Shown: positions 10,165-20,359, counted from the first letter of the stretch. The stretch is DNA of 64,000 bases from Lepidostoma basale (GCA_022606425.2 JAHDVF020001310.1:34954-98953), one strand, 5' to 3'. Notes: generated from the letters alone by a model not told the origin. Program-made: numbers and translations.

Positions 10165-10672
10165 AAGGCTATTTAGCTCAAAAACCGGAAAATACCGATC
10201 AATCTGAAACGAAAAGTCTATGAAGCGTGCGTTCTGCTATTTGGTACTTATGGTCTTGAAACTGTTACATTGTTCAAACAAAGTGCCAAGAAACTACGAG
10301 TGACCCAAAGAGCCATGGAAAGAGCCATGTTAGAATAGCCTCTCACCGTATCGTTTCTGACAAAAGAAAGAAACGATATGGTGAGAGAAAAAACAAAGGT
10401 CACTGACATCATCTACCGGGTGGCGACTCTCAAATGGCAATGGACAGGTCAAGTAGCCAGAAGCTTAGACAAAAAGTGGACAAGAAGACTGCTGACTTGG
10501 AGACCGTGGACGGCAAAGAGAAGTGCAGGGCGACTGCAACTACGGTGGAAGGATGATCTGAACGAACACGTCGGAATAATCTGGATGCAGTCTGCACCGG
10601 ACAGAGTGACAAGGAGGCCTTTGTCCAGGAGTGGACGGGGATAGGCCGAGGAAGAAGAAGAAGGAAGCTTAA
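10165..10672 (+). mobile_element. LINE-B 3' end (RTE-like)
   Basis: Reads 'VREKTKVTDIIYRVATLKW', 'QWTGQVARSLDKKWTRRLL', 'KRSAGRLQLRWKDDLN' and 'GIIWMQSAPDRVT', ending in a GAAGAAGAAGAAG tail. The T-K-V-T-D-I-I-x-R ... LKWQWAGHVAR ... RPxxRWxDDL ... AQDR series is the C-terminal tail of RTE-like LINE proteins. The 5' end is truncated and frames are interrupted. Sister copies: 20365-20860 (minus) and 24430-25090 (plus). Confidence 0.85.
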
Positions 10673-10924
10673 ATTAAATGTTAAATAAAATAAACAACAC
10701 ACGTATTGAATATTAAAGTTACTAGTAAAAAACGAAAATTCTATTGGTCGATTAAATAAATATTAGATAATTTAAATGATTTATCTCCAGATATTACTTA
10801 AGTAAATCAAACTACGAGTATTTAAAAAAACATTTTTAATTGATATCATTGCTCACCGCTAACCGTATATTAATTTTGAATGCTTAAAATTAACATTTGT
10901 GTTATTTAAGTTGTTTTTTAGTTT

Positions 10925-11078
10925 TAGATAAACTGGTGGCACTGTGGAATTTCATAATGGCGATTTTTTTATGAATTAAAATACTGTTTTTTCCTCTTTG
11001 AAGTTTATTTTTGTCGACATGATTCGAAGGCTTACACCTTCATCATCGGAAGAACCGTGTAAACTGTTTTTGTTTTTA
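10925..11078. repeat. Snapback half-element, family F2
   Basis: 'ggaatttcataatggcgatt', 'tttgtcgacatgattcgaag' and 'gcttacaccttcatcatcgg' match one arm of the F2 snapback at 14228-14645. On the minus strand it shows CCGATGA, the stem GAAGG/CCTTC, then GAATCATGTC. Confidence 0.65.
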
Positions 11079-11079
11079 A

Positions 11080-11520
11080 TCAATTAGGTGACACTAATTT
11101 ATTGTCAAGGTACTGTATAGGTATTATGTAATCGGAACTTCATGCATAAGATACACGTAGAATGAATAAATGTATTCGCGCGTATTCAATGTCAATGCTG
11201 TAACAATTGCATGTGTTAGTTCTACTATGAATGTACCTACAATAGAATGTCTCTACTACACGCATACCTGCGAATACAGCGTGACTGATACTCGACGTCA
11301 TAATTTTTTTTAAATCATTTGTAATTAGTTATTGAATAATGTTTTCAAGCATCATTAATATACGAGGAAAATGATGGTTAAAAACAGCAATTTTATGTTT
11401 AAAAAAGTGAATTAATCACTAGCGGTAAAGAAAATAAGGCTGGTTGCAAAGATGTAAAAATTAAGGATGGTTGCAAAGATGCTAAGTGATTTAAAATATA
11501 GACTAACGAAATAGAAAAAA
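11080..11520. other. AT-rich spacer
   Basis: No gene or repeat recognised. A short direct repeat 'ggttgcaaagatg' occurs twice at 11443-11482. Confidence 0.35.
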
Positions 11521-11524
11521 AATT

Positions 11525-11700
11525 GCATGTGATAGATAGATAATCTATCGCTATTTCATTATCACGTGAATTCTACAGCATACCAAGTACAGTATGACAA
11601 TCTAACCATTATACCATTACCGGGAATCGAATCCAGAACTTTTGGCGTGGCAGTCATAGCTCTTGCCACTCTGCCACAAAGGTCGTTGTCGTGAAATTAA
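11525..11700 (-). mobile_element. SINE S1
   Basis: Antisense of the S1 head and body: 'gataatctatcgctatttca', 'ccgggaatcgaatcc' (B box) and 'ttgccactctgccac' (A box), ending 'aaggtcgttgtc'. It has a diverged hairpin region and has lost the 3' tail. Confidence 0.75.
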
Positions 11701-11754
11701 ATAAACATCAATAATTTAATTTTAATTACTAAATTAAAATTTAACAAATCGTTT

Positions 11755-12255
11755 ATTGTAATGTAAAATGCCCAATGGTGTTCTTGTACCGACCCTTACG
11801 TATAGAAGCAAAGCACGGAAGTGGCACAATAAAAATGAAAGTAGAATAACAGAAGTAGAAAAAAAATCTCTTAGATGACTGTGTGGAAAATCTGTGTACT
11901 ATAGAATGTCGAATGAAAATATAAGATGTGAATGTGGTGCAAATTAAATTGTTTTGGAACAAAAAAATCAAAGGTTTGGACCTGGAAACAATGAATGAAG
12001 AAAGAATCGTAAAAAAGTTTGTTAACGATGCAAATGGAACTAGAAATAGAGGAAGACTAAGGAAAACGTGACACGATCAAATAAATGAAACATTAATAGT
12101 CAAGTACTTGAGGAGTCGAAGAAATCGACCTGCGCTCATTACACGATTATGAATGTTGAGTAAGCGAGAGCATTATGTCATTTTGTGTGCCAGTCCATTC
12201 CCTCTGCCCACACATTTGGCGAGACGGCGTGAAAGTTAATTAGTTAGTTTCAATA
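11755..12255 (+). mobile_element. LINE-A 3' fragment
   Basis: Starts at 'atggtgttcttgtaccgacc' (GVLVPTL codons) and passes through 'gaaatagaggaagactaagg' (RNRGRLRKT) to 'cacatttggcgagacggcgt' plus a TTAG tail. Many stops, so an old copy. Confidence 0.75.
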
Positions 12256-12544
12256 TTATTTGAAATCACTTATCACCCTGTATATGAGAAAAAACGTTGT
12301 CATGTTAATGTAAATATTGTAATTGCCTTCTGTAGACCTCAAAATGTTCACTTCGAATTTAATTTGACTTAAATTATTTTAGTGAACTTGAAACACGCGT
12401 TCATACAATTAGACCGTAATCAACGTATACAAATGATTAACATTATATCCACTTATTATTCGAGTAGAACTGGCCCTTTTAAAACGAATACAATTTTCAT
12501 ATTTAATAGTATTTGCATATGTAATAAAAAATATATATATCTAA

Positions 12545-12880
12545 CTAACTAACAAGCCGTTTCCCCGAAAGAAATGAATCGCCACACTGTTCTTTCCTGA
12601 CATATTTCTCTTAGTTTCTTAACATTCATACATCTTGTTATCGCACGCACGTCGATTTTTCCGACTCTACACGTAGTCGACATTTAACATATGATTGATT
12701 TGATCGTGCAACGTTTTCCTCTGTCTTCCACTATATAATCTTCAATTTACATCGTTAACATATACTTTCATTATCATTCATTCTTTCTCCAAATCAACTT
12801 AATGACCCTTTCATTTTTATGTTCATAACACTTTCATTCACTTTTTTATTTGTATTTGACACACCATCATCCATTATAGC
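12545..12880 (-). mobile_element. LINE-A 3' fragment
   Basis: Antisense copy: (AACT)n at its start, then 'ccccgaaagaaatgaatcgc', 'cttgttatcgcacgcacgtc' and 'tttgatcgtgcaacgttttc'. Degraded beyond recognition after about 12780. Confidence 0.7.
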
Positions 12881-12886
12881 AGTATA

Positions 12887-12908
12887 TATATATATATATA
12901 TATATGCG

Positions 12909-12946
<38 letters not shown>

Positions 12947-13205
12947 ACATTATATTACATACATATTGGTTACCATTATTATTATTACCACATATTGAGC
13001 ATATTACACACATTACACATTATTATTACATAGTTATTGCTACATTAATATTACATATTATTACACATATTACATTACTGACACATTATTGCCATACATA
13101 TTACATTGGCTGGCTGGTTGTCATATTGCTGCTGGCGCTGACATTGCTGTTGTTGTTGCTGTTGTTACATACATATTGGCTGGCTACATTGGCTGGCTGC
13201 TGAGC
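12887..13205. repeat. Low-complexity (TA)n, (ATT)n and related short repeats
   Basis: A (TA)n run (12887-12904) leads into (ATT)n (12908-12946). Imperfect 'acatattggctggct', 'ttgctgttgttg' and 'tattacacat' repeats follow. The 99-codon leucine/histidine-rich frame across it is a product of the ATT/CTG repeats, not a gene. Confidence 0.8.
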
Positions 13206-13279
13206 CTATATACAGATTGAATACACATTCATATAAGAGATCTTATTTTAAGTGTATCTTTTTCTCATTCTTATTTATT

Positions 13280-13440
13280 TTTTCTTGATCATTTATGTAA
13301 CACTCCATATTAAATAATTAATGTGAACGAAAACGTCTGTCTTCTAGGAGTTTTATTATATTTTAGATCGGGTGACATGTTTCGCCCTTCTATGGCGTTA
13401 ACAAATGTACCAGACAGACGTTTACATTAAGATTAATTAT
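13280..13440. repeat. Snapback element, family F3
   Basis: The left arm contains 'actccatattaaataattaa' and 'gaacgaaaacgtctgtcttc', and the right arm 'agacagacgtttacattaag'. On the minus strand the centre reads a hairpin then 'gggcgaaacatgtcac'. Other F3 copies: 20865-20960, 39790-40010, 42135-42275, 46310-46660, 50521-50571 and 63370-63560. Confidence 0.7.
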
Positions 13441-13570
13441 CTTCTTCTTCTTCTTTTCAGTGTCTATCTTGGTCTGCCGACGGTCGTCTATCTTGGGGTT
13501 GGCCGTGCAACACAATGAGAGGGGATCTGTGTGGATCCATCCAACATATCTAGGTTAGTAAAACAAACCG
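13441..13570 (-). mobile_element. Possible LINE 3' tail remnant
   Basis: A (CTTCTT)n start followed by 'gtctgccgacggtcgtctat' looks like the antisense GAA-tailed end of another RTE-like LINE. There is no diagnostic protein motif. Confidence 0.3.
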
Positions 13571-13949
13571 GCGGATAACGTAATGTCGTAGAAAATCATT
13601 AAATAGTTGCTTATTTCTCATAATAGAGGTCGCTGTAAATACGTACCTTCAGGAATATGGTGTCTTCAACCAAAGCCAAAATCGGTAGTATAATGTTACC
13701 CGTTAAGGCAGTGGTTTCCAACCTGGAAGGCGCGCCTCCGAGGGGAGGCGCAGACTATTGCCATGCGAGGCGTAATGTTAACAAATAAATAAAACTTCAT
13801 ATCGAAACCGTTATGACATGAAAATTCATTTATTTATTATACGTACCTAACAGTAATGCAAATCAAATATCGAGCCAGGTTAATCGAGTCATCAAATCGA
13901 AAAGGAGATACTAGTGGCACTCTCCACGTTGCTACAACCCTCGGATTAA

Positions 13950-14095
13950 ATTTAAATGCGATAGTCTGACCAGGCGACCAGTCTGTCGATGCCAGCGAGC
14001 CTGGCGAAACCGGTCGCTGTCTAAATAAAGACAAAAGTGGATGTAGTTAAAAAACATCGTTTTATTTAATTATTATTTAAAATGAACTTCCATCA
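13950..14095. repeat. F4-like snapback half
   Basis: 'tcgatgccagcgagcctggc' then 'gaaaccggtcgctgtc', followed by 'ttattatttaaaatgaa'. The same segment occurs antisense at 39560-39660. It has a stem CCAG/CTGG before GAAA-CCGG-TC. Confidence 0.55.
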
Positions 14096-14227
14096 AGAGA
14101 TTTCAGTAAAATCATTTGATTATCTTAAATGCGATAGATGTAGGTAGTTGATTGAAATGATTAAACAATAATTCAACATTAAAATAAACATAAACAAACG
14201 TATTTATATTTTTAGATAAATTTAAAG

Positions 14228-14645
14228 CGTTAACACTGTAGAATTCCATAATCCCGATTTTTTTTATGAATTAAAACACAGTTTTTTCCACTTTTCAATT
14301 TATTTTTCCCGACATGTTTCAAAGGCTTACATCATGGGGAGAACGATATAAAATATAATTTATTATTATTTTTTTATATATGAATGGTTGCAGTAAAATA
14401 GGCACTAAGTACCAAAAAAAATTTACAAAAAACTAAGTATGCAGTTTCGTTCTGTGTGTCATATAGAACAAAACTGCATACTTAGATTTCTTTTGTATTT
14501 TTTTTTTGGTACTTAGTGCCTATTTTACTTCAACTATTCATATATCGTTCACCCGATGATGAAGATGTAAGCCTTCGAAACATGTCGAGAAAAATAAACT
14601 CAAAAGTGTAAAAACAGTGTTTTAATTTAAAAAAATTCGTCGAAT
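14228..14645. repeat. Snapback element, family F2 (long arms)
   Basis: Arms of roughly 200 bases: 'agttttttccacttttcaat', 'cccgacatgtttcaaaggc' on the left against 'gccttcgaaacatgtcgaga', 'ctcaaaagtgtaaaaacagt' on the right. The inner arms also pair ('ggcactaagtaccaaaaaaa' with 'ttttggtacttagtgcct'). The right arm reads CCGATGA, the stem GAAG/CTTC, then GAAACATGTCG. Confidence 0.8.
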
Positions 14646-14737
14646 GTATATATTTATAGCACAACCTTGTTATTCTGTTAATTATTGTACTTTATTTTTT
14701 TGTTATTACAGTTTTTTTTATTTTAAGCGTATCTGAA

Positions 14738-15062
14738 CTAACTAACTAACTAACCACCACGCCGTCTCTCCGAAGGGGTAGGCAGAAAGAATGGATTGCC
14801 ACACTTTTCTTTCCTGACATATTTCTCTCGCTTCCTCAACATTCATACATCGTGTCATGCACGCGCGTCGATTTCTCGGACTCCTTATATTTTCATTTCA
14901 CACTATCATACACAGAGTATTTCACATTCGTCTAAGAGATCTCATTTCTACTGCATTTATTCTACTTCTAGTTCCATTTACGAGTATATCGTAAACATAT
15001 ACTTTTTTACCGTTCTTCCTTCATTCATTCTTCGCATGAGAATGAAGAAATAATGCTATAAA
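14738..15062 (-). mobile_element. LINE-A 3' fragment
   Basis: A (AACT)n tail, then 'cacgccgtctctccgaaggg' and 'catgcacgcgcgtcgatttc', and on to the codons upstream. At 14979-14986 the 'catttacatcgttaac' of other copies is broken by TACGAGTA. Confidence 0.75.
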
Positions 15063-15109
15063 GAGGGTATGTTAAAAGTTTATGTAGTACCTAAGCAAAT
15101 CAACAGAAA

Positions 15110-15245
15110 ACAATTTATTATCGTACACAAAGTATCCACACATTCGTTTAAGAGATTTCATTTCTACTGCATTTATTCTAATTTCATCCTTCTTTTGGCA
15201 GTTCCATGCTTCGCTTCCATACATAAACGTATTATCATAATTATT
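15110..15245 (-). mobile_element. LINE-A fragment (MYGSEAWN region)
   Basis: The minus strand encodes 'MYGSEAWNCQKKDE' and 'RINAVEMKSLKRMCG', the LINE-A block that lies upstream of the 14738-15062 piece. It is probably the same insertion, separated by a small rearrangement. Confidence 0.7.
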
Positions 15246-15554
15246 AAAAAAAAAAAAGATAGACAGACGTGGATTTTTTTCCACAGTGGCGTAGTAGCAT
15301 GAAGATTGGAAACCGCTGTGTTAGGGTTAAGATGAACACGATTTATAGCAACGTCTGCGGTAACCCGCTAATTACGAAAAAAAAATTTATAAAAAAACAC
15401 AACCTCCGGCACCGTCTTCACACGCCCATTCGTGAAATATGGAACGAGAAAGAAACCAAATATTTTTGAAACCACATAGTTGACTAATATTGTTATTCTA
15501 TATTAATCTTATTAACGTGTCATGAATTCGTATAAGAACAAAGTTTATAATACT

Positions 15555-16235
15555 TTGTTTTATTCTCTCTCTCTGGTTTCAATCCTGGGATTGGTTTGCA
15601 GCAATTTCCTCTATTCTTCCCTGTCTTGTGCGACTCTTTTGAAATCTGCATATGATAAGCAGCGCACGTCCACCAACAGGTCCTCCAGGTAATCTCGGCG
15701 TGGGCGTCCCCTAGAGTTTATCCCCTCGGTTATACCTATTATGGCATGCAAGAGGCCTTCTTATCGTATTACATGGCTGATCCATCTTGCACGCCTTTCG
15801 GACAAGGTCCTGAGCAGGTGCCTATCTCATTTGATTATTTGGAGAACTTCCTCATTTGTAATGTGGTCTCTCCAGGAAATTCCTAATAGTCTTCTATAGG
15901 ACCATATCTCAAAAACCTCTAGTCTCCGTTTATCTCTTTCGGATAGGCAACATGTCTCGCAGCCGTACATCAAGATACTCCATCAAGGTCTTGATGAGGA
16001 GTATTCTCAATTTTAGGTCTATATTATTCGATTATATTATTTTCGACCTTTTATTAAATGCAAGCCTAGCCTAATGTATACGGCTGTCGACCTCGCTCTT
16101 AGACCGACCGTCCCATGTTATTTTGCTCCCGAGGTAGACAAACTCCTTGGTGTTCTTTAGTGGAACTCCTGACATCACTACTCTCATCTGATGTTGCGTT
16201 CGGCCTTCAGTCAGAAGCTTTTTTTTTCTTTATTT
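15555..16235 (-). mobile_element. LINE-E C-terminal fragment (RTE-like)
   Basis: The minus strand reads 'TEGRTQHQMRVVMSGVPL', 'KNTKEFVYLGSKITWDGRS', 'KSEVDSRIH' and 'ARLAFNKRSK', then decays through stops to 'PTPRLPGGPVGGR' and 'FQKSRTRQGRIEEIAAN'. The F-V-Y-L-G-S-x-I-T-x-D-G motif is the post-RT 'thumb' segment of insect RTE-like LINEs. No single long frame remains. Confidence 0.8.
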
Positions 16236-16394
16236 ATCTTCATATTGTAGTTATTTTGAAGAATGCTTTACATAGTCGTTAAGGTCTCTTGCAGTTCTTC
16301 CTCACTTTCAGCAACCATAGCAACCATAGCACTTTATTCGCTTTTTTTAAAACGTTTCATTAAAACACTTTAATTGCTTTTTAATACAGATACG

Positions 16395-16552
16395 TATGAT
16401 GAAAAAAAAACTTTGTATTACGTATTTCGATTAATTCCCCGTGTTTTTTTAGTTTCGACCGATTTTGGCAGCTCGCTGCCATCTTCTGATGCTACTGGAA
16501 GATGGTAGCGAGCTACTGAAACTAAATACATGTTAAATAGTCCATTGTTTTG
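16395..16552. repeat. Snapback element, family F4 (diverged)
   Basis: 'tagtttcgaccgattttggc', 'agctcgctgccatcttctga' pair with 'gaagatggtagcgagctact' and 'gaaactaaatac'. Short arms, same core as the near-perfect copy at 38653-38865. Confidence 0.65.
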
Positions 16553-16564
16553 GCCGAAACACTA

Positions 16565-16756
16565 TGATCTTCTCCGGTCTTAATCTAATGATTGATCTGC
16601 AGCAAGGCGACGCATCTTCTCTTCCACTCCGCTCGGTTCTCGGCAACTCTCTTCAACTCCGCATAGGAGGTGTAGCCCATATCTCGGCAAATCTGGTCTA
16701 GGTACTCTTGGCGAGGTCGTCCTCTGCCAATCAATCCCTCGACCATTCCCTCCAAC
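16565..16756 (-). mobile_element. LINE RTE-like C-terminal fragment
   Basis: The minus strand reads 'GMVEGLIGRGRPRQEYLDQ', 'ICRDMGYTSYAELKRVAEN' and 'RAEWKRRCVALLQINH'. G-R-G-R-P-R-x-x-Y followed by A-E-x-R-x-x-W is the usual C-terminal tail of these LINEs. Confidence 0.75.
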
Positions 16757-16762
16757 ACTTCA

Positions 16763-17165
16763 ACATTATTACTGTTAAAATTTTAAACACTGTTATAATA
16801 TCACAATTTATTTTTATTTACTGAGAGTGTCGCGACAGCTGTTTCGCCAACCGATGTTGGCATCATCGGGTGTTACAATAAACTAAAGTAACAAATGAAA
16901 GGTTTTTTGCCCTATAAATAGTCTTTTCATTTGTTAATTTAGTTTATTGTAACACCTGATGATGCCAACATCGGTTGGCGAAACAGCTGTCGCGACACTC
17001 TCAATGAATAAAATGAAATTATGATATTATAACAGTGTTTTAAATTTAATAGTTATAAATATATACATGTTATAAAATAATGTTTATCGTTGTTGTCTTC
17101 AGTCCATTGTTTTGGCCGAAACACTATGATACTTCGCATTATTAACTGTTACAATTTTACACTGT
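16763..17165. repeat. Snapback element F1, best-preserved copy
   Basis: Arms 16785-16905 and 16925-17045 are almost perfect inverted repeats. On the plus strand 16956-16962 is CTGATGA, followed by one extra T, a 6-bp stem (GCCAAC/GTTGGC) with loop ATCG, GAAA at 16980-16983, the palindrome CAGCTG, and TC at 16990-16991. The right flank to 17165 ('gtccattgttttggccgaaa') also belongs to the family. No open frame. Confidence 0.85.
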
Positions 17166-17290
17166 TATAATATCACAACTTTTCTAATTTAATACCTGAT
17201 GATGGCAGCATCGGTTGGTGAAACATCTGTCGTGACACTCAAATAGTGAATAATTAAAATTGTGATTTCATAACAGTGTTATGCATTGTT
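17166..17290. repeat. F1 snapback, single arm
   Basis: 'cactgttataatatcacaac', then 'ctgatgatggcagcatcggt', 'tggtgaaacatctgtcgtga' and 'cactc'. A diverged single arm adjoining the preceding copy. Confidence 0.7.
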
Positions 17291-18230
17291 TTTTCATTAT
17301 TATCAACAATGAACCTATAAATTTCAGTTAACGACATTTAACATAGATGATTCACGTCCTTCCACTGCTTAATATTTTTTCTATGGCATAGTGTTTTTCT
17401 TTTCAAAAACGCATTCTATAAATCGTGTATGAATGTACATTAAATGTATATAACAATAAAAATAATAATTAGGAAACGGATGAACGTCTAAAAAATATCA
17501 CAGGAATCGAACCCGCAATCCTCGCTCTCCGGTAAATTACACCATAAACTAATTAAGCAACACAAAGTGTAGTTTGAATATTTTTTTCCGTTGCATTAAC
17601 TGTTCTTTCCTACCATGTGTGTGTGGTTACAACTTTTTAATTATAAACCAGTTCTATTTAATCTGATGAATTAAATAGTCGTGTAACATATTTGTTGAGA
17701 GATTTTAAGATATATCTTCTATTGAAGATTATGCAACGAGGCTTGCGGGTCCGAGTTCTATTTTGGATTTTATATTGTTATTTTACGATATACAAAATTT
17801 CCTGTTTATGTATATTTTGAAGGCGAAATGTAAAAAATTGATTCGTTTATAAGTATAAGTATTGTCAAGTATCTTTTTCTTCCTTCTTCTTCAATGCATT
17901 TGTTTTATTTTAACTCCTTTAGACCTGAATTATTGTGGTCTTTTCTCAACTTTGACATCTGTCACTATAAAATTGATAAAAAATTCGATTGTTGATCAAA
18001 GAAATATTTTATATTGTTTATTTAATCTATATCATAAAAAAATGGTTCATGCGCAGAGAGATGGCGGAAGGGCAAATAATTTAAAAATTTAATCTTAAAG
18101 GTTTTTTTAATTGTTATGTGTAGAATTATACACATTGCTTCTGAAGGGGTTAAGTGATTTGCTTCTTAAAATGAGTACGTATAATAATAGATATATCTAA
18201 TACTTTCGAGTGTTAATTAAGTAAAACAAA
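17291..18230. other. Spacer downstream of yellow
   Basis: AT-rich with no recognisable repeat or gene. A few short frames lack any motif. Confidence 0.45.
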
Positions 18231-18233
18231 GTA

Positions 18234-18253
18234 TTTATTCATTATTTTTTATT
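18234..18253 (-). other. Candidate poly(A) signals for yellow
   Basis: Two AATAAA hexamers on the minus strand (TTTATT at 18248-18253 and 18234-18239) lie about 160-175 bases beyond the yellow stop codon, a plausible 3' UTR length. Position is the only evidence. Confidence 0.4.
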
Positions 18254-18409
18254 ACATTATGTTATAAGTAAGTAACTTTTATAAAATAAACAAATATTTT
18301 ATAAACAGACAAAACATAACTGAATCATATTTAAATACGTATTTTTAACAATTTACCTATATAAAAATTACAATTATTAGGCGTTTGAGATTCAATCTCG
18401 TTTACGAAG

Positions 18410-19350
18410 TTAGTACAAGTTTTCGTGTACCCTGTAGTGCCTTGTGCTGTACCAGGGAAGAGTGTTCTCAGTGGTAATACGGTACTGGGAACGATATGTC
18501 TTCGGAGCTCTGCCGAATGGACGGTACGGGGTCACCACCTGGGGCCGGTAAAGACGTTGATTGTCGCACACGGTCCCCCTCACCATATCGCTTACTGGCG
18601 CCGAATAAACCCTGAAGTTGACGTCATTGAAATCGAGGTCGGCTTCCAAAAATACAGGCATACGGTCAGAGAAAATCCAAACGTTCCCGTTGTCGTCAAA
18701 CTTGACGTCGCTAGGAAAAACTAGTCCCACGTCATCTCTGTCGCAAACTCCCAAGTTTTTGGTTTGATAAGGAAGTGTGGTGTCCCAACAACCTATGGCG
18801 TTCTGGTCAATCAAATTAAACAACATGAGACCTTGTTCGTTGATTGCTTTAGCTGTAATATGTCCATTGGGTCCACGAACTCCAAGGGGGTTGAAATCTT
18901 GGTATGAGTCACTAACGCGGCTGCTATCCCTCAGGATTCTGGTTGATACAGAGAACTCCCTGTTGCTAGCGAGCGGACTGAAGAAGAGAGTCCTGAATCC
19001 ATCTTGCTGGATGGGAGTCAATGCCATACCGAATATACCTTCTTCGTACCATTGGAAGTTGAGGCCGGCGATGTTGAAATCTCCGAGAAGAGGGTCGGGC
19101 AAGAAGAAGCCGTGTTCGAATCTCCAGGATCTGTTTTCTTGCCAAGAATAAGCGATCAAGCCATAGCCGAGCTCATCGGAAAAGTATGCGAAAGTGTCAT
19201 CGCAAGAGCTGCCTATGTCAACAGCGATGTTTGCAATGAAAGTATCGGCATTTGTGTCTTCTGGTCTGAGTTCGTACCTCCTGATACGTGTATCCGTGTT
19301 TAAGTCATATACATTGAGAGCATACGGACAAGGATTTGTTGTGGTATTAC
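18410..19350 (-). CDS. yellow: yellow, coding exon 3 (main MRJP/yellow domain, stop)
   Basis: This exon supplies residues 142-453 of the 453-residue protein, after an acceptor 'ttgtcaacag' ending at 19351. Seen: 'NTTTNPCPYALNVYDL' (142-157), 'FIANIAVDIG' (178-187), 'YFSDELGYGLIAYSW' (196-210), 'FLPDPLLGDFNIAG' (223-236), 'EEGIFGMALTPI' (243-254), 'NLIDQNAIGCW' (319-329), 'RDDVGLVFPSDVKF' (345-358) and 'SDRMPVFLEADLDF' (368-381). These blocks follow Drosophila Yellow almost residue for residue, so I call it the y orthologue and not another yellow-family member. Yellow is a secreted beta-propeller-like protein needed for black melanin in cuticle; its biochemical activity is unsettled. N-glycosylation sequons: N142-T-T and N213-R-S. 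The tail after C402 is only 51 residues, shorter than in the 541-residue fly protein. The exon is clearly richer in G+C than its surroundings. The frame is intact. Confidence 0.96.
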
Positions 19351-19556
19351 CTGTTGACAAACATAACAGAATTTAAATATAATCCTTTGAAAGCAAATAG
19401 TTATTTGATAAAATAATGATTAATTAATACAAGAATTTGGATAATGTGTTCCTGATTAGATGTGTGGGGTATTTAGTATAGATTTAAATTTTAATTATAT
19501 ATTTACATAAATAATGTATACAATCAGTGTGACATGTGGGATAATATTATTCGTAC
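19351..19556 (-). other. yellow: yellow intron 2 (206 bp)
   Basis: Donor ATTG|GTACGA (GT at 19556-19555) and acceptor TCAACAG (AG at 19352-19351). Splicing joins G + GT to make a glycine codon, giving '...TYGIGNTTTNPC...', which matches the continuous conserved sequence of Yellow proteins. AT-rich, no repeats. Confidence 0.9.
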
Positions 19557-19745
19557 CAATTCCATAGGTTCCGGTATCCAAAACCCAAAGCCTTCCGCAA
19601 GAGTCAGCCTTGATTCTGTATACCGTGGTAAGGCCGAAAGCGCAGTTTCCTAATTCGTTTTCCTGTAAGCTGGGATAGGGGATCAGCTGTGGATTCTGTG
19701 ATTGGGCCTGATCTGTCCTGATGTAGTTGAGGGTCGAGGGGATAC
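19557..19745 (-). CDS. yellow: yellow, coding exon 2
   Basis: 189 bases, codon phase 1 at both ends. The acceptor is 'ttgtgattttctag' and the exon begins GTATCCC, completing the split glycine from exon 1 to give '...PRWREGIPSTLNYI'. It encodes residues 78-141: 'QLIPYPSLQENELGNCAFGL' (97-116), 'TTVYRIKADSCGRLWVLDTG' (117-136) and 'TYGIG'. The C-G-R-L-W-V-L-D-T-G signature is a hallmark of the MRJP/yellow family, and C112/C127 are conserved cysteines. The open frame continues past the donor into the intron for about 20 codons, but those residues do not match the family. Confidence 0.95.
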
Positions 19746-19909
19746 CTAGAAAATCACAAAACATTAATTAATATTCATAAATATTGAATTGTTAATAAAT
19801 GTAAACCGAAAAAATGTTCACGTCATGAGATTAAAATGAATGCTATAAAAAACCACAAATGAAGGCTTGTGTAACTTACATATTATAAACATTTACTTGT
19901 AGAATGTAT

Positions 19910-20160
19910 TATATTTATTGTTTCTTGAACAATAATAAAAAATATGAATAAATAGAACACTTTTACTATCACACTACTTAATTATATGTTTTATTTGTAG
20001 ACATGTTTCGGTTCTTCTTCTGTGCACAAGTTTTAAGAAAAGTTGTGCACAGAAGAATAACCGAATAAGGACCGAAACATGTCAGTAATAAAAAATAATA
20101 GTAAAGTGTTGTGATAATTCAAAGTGTATTATATTTTTTATATGTCAATCTACAACAAAA
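19910..20160. repeat. Snapback element, family F5
   Basis: The arms pair 'tagacatgtttcggttcttc', 'ttctgtgcacaa' with 'gttgtgcacagaagaataac', 'ggaccgaaacatgtcagtaa'. Outer parts 'acacttttactatcacacta' and 'tagtaaagtgttgtgataat' also pair. The right arm reads CAGAAGA, a weak hairpin, then GAAACATGTC. Confidence 0.75.
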
Positions 20161-20359
20161 ACTAAAGGCGAATATAGAAGAAAATAATTTGAAACTCTTT
20201 ATTAAATAATTGATACGAATACAAAAGTATTTTTAAAGAAATTTTTATGTATTTTATGGAAATGAATTGTTTCACCTTGTTAAGGCATTATAAAATTATT
20301 GCATTCACTGCAGTCCTGCATTATCCATATCTGATCGCTAGTGTTATTTGATAATGTCT

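Larger units (their letters stand above)
13709..15318. mobile_element. hAT-like element with nested insertions
   Basis: The left end 'cagtggtttccaacct' and the reverse complement of the right end ('agattggaaaccgctg') match at 14 of 16 bases. The 8 bases outside the ends are 'cgttaagg' and 'tgttaggg' (6 of 8 match), as expected for an old hAT 8-bp target duplication. The interior holds an F4-like piece (13950-14090), the F2 snapback and antisense LINE-A fragments. No transposase. The pairing of the ends is inference. Confidence 0.5.

Noticed and set aside
12904..13203. 99-codon leucine-rich frame
   Set aside because: It is the translation of (ATT)n/(CTG)n low-complexity sequence.
16956..16991. 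Active hammerhead ribozyme
   Set aside because: The core motifs fit, but no convincing stem I forms and an extra U precedes stem II, so activity is not claimed; the resemblance is listed as a finding only.
18425..19376. Plus-strand frames of 60-124 codons opposite yellow exon 3
   Set aside because: They are antisense shadows of a well-conserved coding exon and have no motifs of their own.
19495..19556. Extension of yellow exon 2 into the open frame NNIIPHVTLIVYIIYVNI
   Set aside because: These residues do not match Yellow proteins, whereas splicing at 19557/19350 restores the conserved TYGIGNTTTNPC sequence in frame.
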